Part shown: in pieces, positions 36,101 to 48,100 of the stretch
How the letters are laid out: each line of letters opens with the position of its first letter
How positions within the stretch are numbered: the stretch's first letter is position 1
Assembly (NCBI RefSeq): GCF_021869535.1
Contig: NW_026262668.1
Span: 73,429,558-73,493,557 of the forward strand
Direction: 5' to 3'
Source: Mytilus californianus
Lineage: Eukaryota; Mollusca; Bivalvia; Mytilida; Mytilidae
DNA length: 64,000 nt
Notes under the pieces: model-generated
Told to the model about the DNA's origin: nothing
The model's database searches: none
What the model saw: only the letters and a program-made list of their open reading frames with translations
Made by a program: the position numbers and the translations under genes

Positions 36101-39100
36101 AACCGATTTACTGTTTACTTTCGTAAACTGTCATTTATTTTTCAACCCGAACCAGGCATATGCATTGTGGAAGGGTGACCTGTAATTGTTCAAATCTTCG
36201 GTCAGTTGCCTTATGGACAGTTGTATCATTTTCAATCATATTCAACTTCTACATTTTTTTAAAATAATTTGTTTCTGCATTACACATGCAATGGCAGTAC
36301 CTTTCCAATTACTATTTATGTGTTGCGTCTAAATATGAACTGTAACACTTAATAGTGACTGGTAAGGGTAGAAAATTTCATCAGATGAGAAAATGTAAAA
36401 GACGCCTGGAAACAGCACCAGATCATTTGATATTGCAGCTTATAAACATGATAAATCGGAACTCAGATTTGGATAGTTCCACTTCAAGGTAAAAATGTTT
36501 ATCTCTTGTGGTATATAAAACAATGTTAACACTGAAGTTAATTAATAAAGGTATCATTACGTGTATTTCTGTATTGGCCTTGTTATTGGTCCTTGGCCAG
36601 CTGTATTGGCATTCGGCTTCGCCTCAGGCCAATACAGCAAGCCTCGGACCAATAACAAGGCCAATACAGAAATACTCACGTAATAATACCATAATAATTT
36701 CACATGTGAGATAAACGAGGTTATTTCACTCTCTGACGGCATACAAAAATAGGCGTTGTCAAGACGTCGATAACGTCGGATCAAAACTAGGTTGGTTCCC
36801 TCCGTAAAATATCCAGTATGCCTTCGGAATATACAAATATTAACGGTCGGTATGAGCTAATGATGGCCTTGAACTTGAATGTTTCGGTTCCCGGTTTGTC
36901 GAACGTCCACATACGGTACCAGTTGAAAATGGCGTTAAACGTCAGACTGAAGTCGGATCTTGATTGAAACATAAATATACCAAACTCATAAATAACAGGG
37001 GGAGATATGCTTATAAACGACAAAGAAAAATAGATTGTCGACTGTTTTTCTCATTCCATAATGCATATCCATGAACCATGAATTGTACGGGCTTATCATA
37101 AGGCGATGATATCATAGGGCTTGGGGGTACAACATAATTAAGCCTGTTGTTTGATATTAATGAGTAGGTGGCTAGTTTCCTAAATCGCTGTTATTTTGAA
37201 AGTCTCGCTTTTATTTCTTAGATGACACATTCCACGTTTCCACGTTTTACCCCCCCCCCTCAAAAAAACAAATTATCCCACATCCCCACTTTTTTTTTAC
37301 CCCTATCCCATATACCAAATAATGTTTTGTGATTTGAATATTTAAATGGAGGTTTCTTAGTCCCAGAAATTATGAAGCCTATTCTTGTTTTGAAGCATCC
37401 CACCTAGACAATTATAAAGTACATGTAATTTTTTCAACTTCCAAACCTTATTACAGTGCATTATTTTTATGCCCCATTTATGGGCATTATCTTTTTCGGT
37501 CTGTGTGTCCGTTCATTCGTCCTTTCGTTCGTTCGTTTGTTCGTTTGTCCGTCCGTCCGTCTGTCCCGCTTCAGGTAAAAGTTTTTCAGGTTAAAGTTTT
37601 TGGTCAAGGTAGTTTTTGATGAAGTTGAAGTCCAATCAACTTGAAACTTAGTACACAAGTTCCCTATGATATGATCTTTATGATCCTAATTTCACAGTCC
37701 ACTGAACATAGAAGATGATAGTGCGAGTGGGGCATCCGTGTACTATGGACACATTCTTGTTATTATTTGATTTTATGTATGCATATCAAAAATGATCTTG
37801 ATCCCTTCTGTCTTTCCTTTCACCATCTTAAGTTGGAAAGATATAAAGGTGGAGCTAGCTCATTATTTTCTTTATATAGGGTTGTTTGTCACATACTGTT
37901 TCTAAAGTTTGCATCAATGACCAAAATTATCAGAAAATAATCAATTAAGGCATTGCTATTTATTGTCTTCCCACTGTTGGACTCGCTATGGCAAAATTGG
38001 GATGCCCCTACTCACCATGACAAACAATATTGAGTCCATTGTTTTGCTTATAAAATTCTTAATGAGTACCAAATTTTACATTCAATTTTTACTTTTACTG
38101 CACATTAACCAATATCAATTATTTAAATACATGATTGGGGACTGTGTTTTAAGCTAACAGTTACCTTTCTAGCTATTACACCCAAGTTTTGACCTGATAC
38201 TCTTGGCATTAACAATAATTGTTATTGAAGTTATGTGCATTAAACCAGAGATGAATTTATGAATAGGAAATCAATTGCAACTACATGTAGTTAAGTTGAA
38301 AATGACTTGGGTCCAATGGCCCTTTCATCACGGCTGCAATATTGTCTCATTGCCATAGATTAGCAAATAACGGCAGTTTTCACCTTTCTAATATATCATC
38401 AACAATTTCACCTTTAAATAAATCATCAAAATTTTTTATTGTTTTTCCTTGTTCTATTTAGTGGTCATCCCATTGGTAGCTGCACATGTACAGTGCATGT
38501 TTTTATTGTGTTTGTTCTAGTATTATGACACATGGTGTAGATCTGCAAAAGAGGAGTTGTGTGTGCGAACATAAAACCTTAGTTTGTGTCTATACCAAGT
38601 GAGGCTTGCTGGACCTTAAGTTGTTTGTACTGTATCATATGTTTTTTCTTAAGTCTAGTATATATTGTTGAAATTAAAATCCTATCAAAACACGTGTTTC
38701 CCAAAATTTACCATCTTTTCACATAAAATAAGGTTTTACCACACTTTTGACCCCTGGGAACAATTAAGGATGGCCTAAATAAATTGTACCTATAAATCGG
38801 TTTTGTTAAATTCCAGCGCAAGAAGATATTTCTCAAAATTTGAGATTTTAAACAAGAAGTAAGTTTATACCAATTTTATTTTAAATTTGTTTTCCAATTT
38901 TTGAAATACTTATCTACACTTACATATCAATCCTTGTTGAAATCTTAGCATAAGAAGACAATTTCATTGTATCCTCTAATTTAACCACAAATCTTGCACC
39001 AAGATTACATGGAAAAGAATATTATAGTATACATTTTACATAGATCTTGAGCTTTGTTGTAATTGAAGCAAAAAGTTGTTTGTTCAAATCTTCAAAAATT

Positions 39101-42100
39101 TTCAACAAAAGTTTATTTTTACTCCAATCTTTTCCCAATTTTCATAATAATCAATTGAGAATGTGACACTTTTGGATAGCATAGTATACCTCTTTATATA
39201 TTTTTGTTGACAACTTAGCACAAAAAAGATGCTTTACAAAATTTCTAATTTTTAAACACAAGAATGCAGACACTGAAATGTCTTGCCTGCTTTACTTAAT
39301 ATTGTGACTAAATTTATGTTGAAAATATAAAAATAGGAAGATGTGATATGATTGCCTATGAGACAACTCTCCACAAGAGAACAAATTACTCAGAAATTAA
39401 CAACTATAGGTCGCCATATGGCCTTCAACAATGAGCAAAACCTATACCGAATAGTCAGTTATTGAAGGCATCGAAATGACAAATGTAAAACAATTCAGAA
39501 AAATTATGGCCTGGTTTATGTACAAAATAATGAACGAAAAACAAATAAGATATAAAGCAACAAATAACAATAAAATGCTTCACAGAGCGCAGCCTGATAC
39601 GACCGCAGAGGTTGAACCTTGAACAGTTGGGGCAAGTTTGGACACAATATTCAAGCTTGATACTGTCTGAATTTGGATTGTGATAAAATTTTTGACATAA
39701 TATAGGTTTCTGACACAAAATAAATGTGGTCAAAGAGCTTAAAAATTTGAATTGGGACATTCATTTTACCTAGAATGGTCTAAAATATCCAAAATCTAAC
39801 AACATTGTTAGATTCAGCATATAAAAAAACAGCAAAAATTTAATTTTAGTTGAAGTCAATCAAAAGTTTAATTTTGGACCCTTCAAACCTTAATATGGAC
39901 TAATTTGAAAACAGGGCCCAAAATAAAAAATCTAAATGCACAATAAGATTCAGCATATCATACAGCCGCAATAATTCAGTTTTTGGTGAAATCAAACAAA
40001 GTTTAATTTTGGACCCTTTTGACCTCAATGTAGACTAATTTAAAAATGGGGCCCAATATCCAAAAAAAGTAATACAAGGTAAGAACCCCCAAAAATTAAA
40101 GACTTAGTCTTAGTCGTAAGTTTTTTTTGTGAAACCAACTCCAGGCTCCTGACTTCGGACAGGCGAAGTCTGTAATATGAAGTTTTTACTATACTAGTAT
40201 CACATACATTTAACATTATCAATCATCCATGAAAATGAGGTCAGATAAACCATACCAAAAAGACACCTTATGTACAATCATTGCATACAGCAAATATTGT
40301 TTACATGTTGCTTGTAGTATCTGACTAACTGACAAAACCGTGAAAACTAAACATTGACCAATGAATAGTGAACACGTGTTCAATGTCATATGAAACCTGC
40401 CAGACAAACATGTACACCTAACAATCATTTAATACACCAACTATAATGGCCCTTTTTATGTCCCCGCGACAAAATGTCGAGGAGCATATTAATTTACCCC
40501 TGTCCGTCCACCTGTCCGGATTATGATACATTGTTTGTCTGGCTATCTCTTCCTACAGTTTTGGAGGTACAACTTTAATATTTTTTTGGCCCCTTTTTTG
40601 GCCCCTATTTCCTTAACTGTTGGTACCATAACCCCCAAAATCAATCCCAACCTTCCTTTTGTGGTATTGAACCTTATAGCAAAATTTCATAGAGATCCAT
40701 TCACTTAAACTAAAGTTTGAGTGCGAAAACCAATGTGTCTTCGGACGACGCCAACATCATACCAATATACGACCGCAAAATTTTTGCGGTCGTATAAAAA
40801 AGGGGAAAAAAATCCCCCTTTAAATTTTTTGAACCCCCTTATGATTCATCACCCCCGAACTCAATCCTAGCCTTCCCTTTGTGTTACAATGTATGGTGCC
40901 TTGCAGTACAATTTCAGAGAGATCCGTACACTTGAACACAAGTTATTGTCTGGAAACTAGAAAAATGCTTGTTTTTTTGCCCATTTTTGGCCCCAAATTC
41001 CTAAACGTTTAGGGCAACTACCCCCAAACTCAAACCCAGCTTTCCCTTTGTGATATGGAACCTTGTTGTACAATTTCATAAAGATCCATACACTTACACA
41101 CAAGTTATTGTCCTGAAACTAGAAAAATGCTTGTTGTTTGCCCCTTTTTGGCCCCTAATTCCTAAAATTTTTAGGCAATTACCCCCAAAATTAATCCCAG
41201 CCTTCCCTTTGTGGTATGGTACCTTGCAGTACAATTTCAGAGAGATCCATACACTTGAAAACAAGTTATTGTCTGGAAACTAGAAAAATGCTTATTTTTG
41301 GCCCCTTTTGGTCCCTTATTCCTAAACATTTTGGGCAATTACTCCCAATCTCAATTCCAACTTTCCCTTTGTGATATGGAACCTTGTAGTACAATTTCAG
41401 AAAGATCCATACACTTACACACAAGTTATTGTCATGAAACTAGAAAAATGCTTGTTTTTTGCCTTTTTTGGCCCCTAATTCCAAAAATTTTGAGGCAATT
41501 ACCCCCAAAATCAATCCCAGCATTCCCTTTGTGATATGGAACCTTGTGGTACAATGTCAGAGAGATCCATACACTAACACACAAGTTATGTCTGGAAGTT
41601 ACAAAAATGCTTATTTTTTGCCCCTTTTTGGCCCCAAATTCCTAAACGTTTAGGGCAATTACCCCCAAACTCAAACCCAGCTTTCCCTTTGTGATATGGA
41701 ACCTTGTTGTACAATTTCATAAAGATCCATACACTTACACACAAGTTATTGTCCTGAAACTAGAAAAATGCTTGTTTTTTTGCCCCTAATTCCTAAAATT
41801 TTTAAGCAATTACCCCCAAAATCAATCCAAGCCTTCCCTTTGTGGTATGGTACCTTGCAGAACAATTTCAGAACACAAGTTATTGTCTGGAAACTAGAAA
41901 AATGCCAATATACGACCACAAAAATTTTTTTGCGGTCGTATAAAAATTTGACTATAAAGGGCAATAACTCCTTAAGGGGTCAATTGAAAATTTTGGTCAT
42001 ATTGACTTATTTGTAGATCGTACTTTGCTGAACATTATTGCTGTTTACAGTTTATCTCTATCTATAATAATATTTAAAATAACCAAAAACTGCAAAATTT

Positions 42101-45100
42101 CATTAAAATTACCAATATTCAGAGGCAGCAACCCAACGGGTTGTCTGATTCGTCTAAATATTTCAGGGCAGATAGATCATAACCTGCTGATCATTTTTAC
42201 TCGTGTCAGATTTGCTCTAAATGCTCTAGTTTCAGAGATATAAGCGAAAGACTGCATTTTACCAATATGTTCTATTTTTAGCCATGTCTGCCATCTTGGT
42301 TGGCAGGCGGGGTCATTGGACACATTTTTTAAACTAGATACCCTAATGATGATGGTGGCCAAGTTTGGTTAAATTTTGCCTAGTAGTTTCAGAGGAGAAG
42401 ATTTTTGTAAAAGTAAACGACAACGGAGCTAAGTGATGAGAAAAGCTCACTTGGCCCTTCGAGCCAGGTGAGCTAAAATGCTTGTTTTTGACAGAGGGAC
42501 GACGACAACAACATAATTTGCAGTTGTATAAAACTAAAAAATTTCAAGTGGTCAAGGAGAATGGACACATAAAAGACAGATTGATTGATGATTGTTGGTT
42601 CCTTAACGTCCAGTGGCAAATATTTCATGCATATTCAGGGCGACATGAAAGACAGAAACTTCGTAACATGAAGTATTTGTGTATAATGTATGAACCATCA
42701 AAGTCATCTACCCACAGAATATAAAGCTAAATGCAAATAGTTTCAGCAGTTACTGGATTGTAATCCCTTTGACTCTCATTCGCAGGCGAGACAAAAAAAT
42801 AAGTCTTTATGGTAAATTTTACCCCAAATTATCACAGAAATCAATATTTAACACTGGGAACCAATTTTGAAAAGCATATCATAACTCGTATATCAAATTT
42901 TGTGAAAACATTTTCTCAAAATTTGTGATTTTTTTACAAATACCAAGTTTTCTACCACTTTTTCCCAAATTTTACATAAAACACAAGGGACCTTCCTTTT
43001 ATATTTATTTCCATTTAGTACATTTATTTTTTAAATTAGTTGAGACAATCTTGACTTATTGTATGACATAGAAGTATTGACAGACAGACAAACAGAGAGA
43101 CTACTGTATTGGGCTCATGTCAACTACTGGGCCCTAATAATCAACATTTATTGTCACAATAGATATACAATCAATTTATGACAAAATAAGTTGTAAAGTA
43201 GAGGCAATAATCTCTTTTTGGGCAGCAATAAACTCAGTAAATAGATATGAAAATTTAATTCTCAATTTCATCATTTTTTAAAAAATAACATATTTGATCC
43301 CAGTGTTACAGTTCACATTTTGACAAAATCCAGCTATATATCTGCAAATAACAATTGCACAAATCCTGACACCTCAAGTTGTATTGTCTAACTTCATGTT
43401 ACTTCTTTTTGTTCATTACTTGACATCTCTCATTACATCTTGGTAGTTAAACCATCAAATTCACTAGTTTATACATGTTCCTGAAAGAAAAAGCACATAT
43501 TATTGTATAAGTAAATGTCTTAATGCTGACTTGTGAATCATGATGCAAGTTTCATCATTTGACAGAGCTAAAATTGCATATTTCATAGTATTTTCTGACT
43601 TGTGAATATACAAGTTTTATCCACTTGGAGTACATTTGGCAGAGCTTAATGTACAATGTAATATAATTTAATATAAAACTTTATTCCAAAATGTTAATAA
43701 ACTGCTTCGCTGAGCGCAGCTGGATACGACCGCAGAGGTCCGACCCTGAACAGTTGGGGCAAAAATTGACACAATATTCAAGCTTGATACAGGTCTGAAT
43801 TTGGATTGTAATTAAATATTTGACACATTATAGGTTTCTGACACAGAATAAATGTAGTCAAAGAACTTGAAATTGGTTGTATGATTTGAATATATATTCA
43901 ATTGAAGATTTATTGCTGTTGTGCAATACACTATTCTGTTGCGCAATACTTAGTAAATCTGTTTTCAGACTATATACAAAGAATTAGCAAAATAAATTGT
44001 GACTCCAATTTTTTCTTTGGAAAATTGACAATTTCTTAAATCTTGAGGGAAAAAAAATTGAATTCCCCCCCAAAAAAATTTTACCCCCCCCCTCCCATTT
44101 TGAAGAAATTTTCTTTTTGTAAAATGTGGTACAAATTAAGAGACATCCATACACTAAAACACAAGTTATTGTCTGAAAACTAGAAAAATGCTTGTTTTAG
44201 ACCCTTTTTGGCCCCTTATTCCTGAACGGTTTGGACAGTTACCCCCAAAATGAATCCCAACCTCCTACTTGTGGTATTGAACCTTTTGGCACAATTTCAG
44301 AGCAATCAAAATACTTATACACAAGTTATTGTCCTCAAACTAGAAAAATGCTTGTTTTGGCCCCTATTTCCTTAACAGTTGGGACCATCACCCCAAAAAC
44401 AATCTCAACCTTCCTTTTGTGGTATTTGAACCTTTTGGTTATATTTCATAGAGATCCATACACTTAAACTAAAGTTATTGTCTGGAATCCAAATGTATGA
44501 TTTGAATTTATCTTTGAAGTTATTGGATACTACACATGTAGTGTACCCTATGGATATCTGTTGAAGATTTTTGTCATTGGGTTGCTGTCTCATTGGCATA
44601 TACCCACATCTCTTTTTAATCATATGTATAAAAAATTTGTATTACATGTAGTACAATATGTAGGAAGTGTAACTGAACCTCAAAATTTTCAAAACATGAT
44701 GACATGTAACATAAATGCATTTCTGTTCATAAATATAATAAATCTATTATGAAATAATTACTTTATATATATATATATATACATGATCTATATTTATATA
44801 TATATATATTAGTCAGGGGAATTACTGAAATGAGTGATCTTAAATCACTGATTCAAGCACATTTTTAACATTTTGTCCAGAAATGTTGGAAGTAAGAGTT
44901 GTCTTTCTTTAATAATCACCTATTTAAGTATTATAAATAAATAACTAGACTAAGCATGCATGCTAAGTGATTTAATTTTGTTGTAGCAGTAATGATCAAG
45001 GGGCTAATTATGTTGCTAAAATTATCAAAACCAACATCTGTGTTCATATGATGACTGGCTATGTCAGGTGATGACCCTGTACTGAATCTAGGATGACATG

Positions 45101-48100
45101 AAAATCACTTGTTTAAGTAGATACCTGTAGACTATTTTCTTCCAAAAAAATCACTTCTTTAAGTATTATCATTTTGATTACCCCCACTAATTTCAACACC
45201 CATGAACAGTGAAATTTTGATCGAGAACAATAAAATTTTATTACAATTATACATGTAATCTCTAAAACCTTGAATTTTACTGGAAAAATACTCCCACTGG
45301 CACTGCTTGGAAAAATCTGTTAAGAATTTGATATTTCATTATGTTAAATTATAAGCCTTCATTATAACTTTTTTTCAACAAATATAGAATTTACAGCTGA
45401 ATGATTGCATCAAAGGCATAAACCTTGCTACTTAAAACATGCAAAAGGTTCATTTTTTTTCAATTTTACAAATAATAAGATATAATCTAAACTTGTATGT
45501 TTAAAATTTTGGTAAAACTACAAAATCAAAGAATTTTTAATTTGCTACTTAAATGAGTGATTTATAAATAACCTATTTCAATAATTCCCCTGACTGTATA
45601 TATATTATAGACTTTATAGTAACAATGTTGCAATTTTTTATGATTAAACTGAACATGTTAATGAACCATTGGCTGTTGCCTGTAGTCCAAATAAAAAATT
45701 CAATAAAAAAAATCCCATAAACTAATTAAGATACAAATATACAATTTTATACATGTACATAAATTTTGAAAATTACTATCAAAAGTGTAAACACATATAT
45801 ATATAATATCCCATTTAGTTTTATTTAAAATTACCTCAGGAAATAGTTTCTGGTGTTTTCTCTCAGTATAAGGTATACAATGTAGATCTAGCTGGAATGT
45901 CAGACCTTTTTAATAAGAACCGGTCCTAATGTTCTAGTGAGGAACCTTGGCCCTCTCACGTCAAATACTGGTAGACAATTTCTGAAAGACAATTCAACAA
46001 TAAACATTGATTTCAAAAAGTTCAGATAAGACTAATTAAAAGTGAGGTAACTAAATAGCTCTTTAATCCAAACAAATTTTAGATCTAAGGAAGTTAAATT
46101 ACATGAAATATCAACAGTAACAATTTTCAGACCTGCCAACTCAAGATCTGATATCAATACACATCTTGAACCAATTTTATTCAATGGCTTACAGGAACAT
46201 AAGATACTGATTAAATTTAAAACACTTTCAAATTTCTTATCAACTGCTTTAACTTGATAAATCACATTTCCCACATTAATTAATAAAAGAAAATTTAATA
46301 TGAGTTTGGATTTACAAAAGGAACTATATGCAAGTGTATACATGGTATATCTAAAATAATGAAGTTGTTCGCCCAACCTTTTCTTAATTTAAGGACAAAT
46401 AACATATCAAAAGTTGGCAGTTGATGATTAAAATGGTGTATAAAGTTTCTGCAAGTCATAGAAACACATCATAATATACAAAATGTATCATTCGATTGAC
46501 ATGATTACTGTGATATCCAGTGGCAAGTGTTTCATAAATATTCAGTAAACAAATTTCAAATAATTCTTATAGTTAGGCATGTATGGGTTTTGCTCATTGT
46601 TGAAGGCTGTACAGTGACATATAGCTGTTTATTTCTGTGTCATTTGGTTTCTTGTGGAGATTTGTCTCAATGGAAATCATACTACATCTTCTGTTGTTTT
46701 ACAAAAATAAAAGGCCAGATATTTAACTGGCACAGGAAAATGTTTACATGTTCCATAGGGGTACATATTTTGCCTTGCAAAAGTCTGTGCTTAAGCCACT
46801 AGCCCAATATCAGAGTCTGGTAAAAATTGATAAAAATTTAGTGAAATTATTTTTAGGGTCTTGCATGTACATGATGTACCATATGAAGGAAAAATGTTAA
46901 AATTTCTTGAACAGACTGCAATGGGCATTCAGCCTGAGAACCCTAAATAAAACTGTTCAATGGGTATATTAACTTGCTGCAATACTTTTTTTTCAAACAT
47001 ATGGAATTTATCGTCCCAACTTCCACTTGATGTAGCTGTGCATGCCTCTATTTAAATGACACTTTATCCCCCTTCTTTTTTTGGGAGGGGGGAGGATTGT
47101 TCCTAACATAGAGAAACTTGGACCAAGATACACCAAGGTCTTCTGTTGTGGACGTGTTTTGAGGATCACTGCCTCAAAATGCTATTTTGTACGAATTTTT
47201 GAGCCCTCCTGGCAAGGGAGTTTCAGTTCCCCTTGAGTTTCACATCATAAAAACACAACTTGTACAAACCTATCTTCGGGAAAATAGAGTAAATTACTTT
47301 ACTTTTATCTTAAATACCCACAACAAACGAGCAGCATGTTTATTGTTCACTTTAACAGCTTGCTAAGTTGCTTTTTCAATTGTTTTGGCTAGAGAGTTGT
47401 GAGTTTGACACAAAAACAAGGGCCCAGCGGCCACTTCAAAAGCCTGCCCATTTGTGGGCGATTAAGTGTCGTCCATAAAATTTATGCCACATGAGTCGGG
47501 CGAGTTTCGGTTATCTAACTTTCAATTTGGGCAACTTGAAATTACTCTACTCACCTGTACCGTGGCTTTCTGTGACACACTACCATCTTCGAAGCGGCGT
47601 AGAGGAACAACAATGCCTAACTGCGCATGCTCGAGATCGTTCATTTCAAAAAGTAAAATTAGCCCATACCGGACGGTATTGTCAAGAATTTCAATAACGG
47701 CCGGGTACCAGTCTAGATCAAAACAAACTGTGAATGCGTAGAAAAAAGATATAGTTCCTTACATTTTCCACATTAATTTCATTAAAAAATGCCATTTGCC
47801 AATGTAATAAAAAGAATAACTAATCAAAGAATTCAAATATCGAAAAATATTCAACTCGTGACCGAACAACACTGATAATTAACTCATGCGCTACGCGCAT
47901 TCGTGAATTAATGTGTTGTTCGGTCACTCGTTGAATATTTTTCTCTATTTAAATCCTTCGATTAGTTATTACTGGAATTACGACGATCCCAATATGGCGA
48001 CGGCAGAAATAGGTAAAATCTTTTCAGTCATTTTTCTCAAATGTGGACCGTTGTTGTCACGAGTTATTCAGCTGCAAGGTTTTTCTTTAACATTACATCA

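Noticed and set aside
36508..36784. Mirror-image plus and minus ORFs with matching 'LALLLV' segments
   Set aside because: Both are produced by a foldback palindrome; translation of the two arms gives similar peptides on opposite strands.
46032..46376. 114-residue minus-strand ORF in receptor intron 1
   Set aside because: Open in AT-rich DNA, but I could find no matching phase with the receptor or with the possible exon at 47.56 kb and no known domain.
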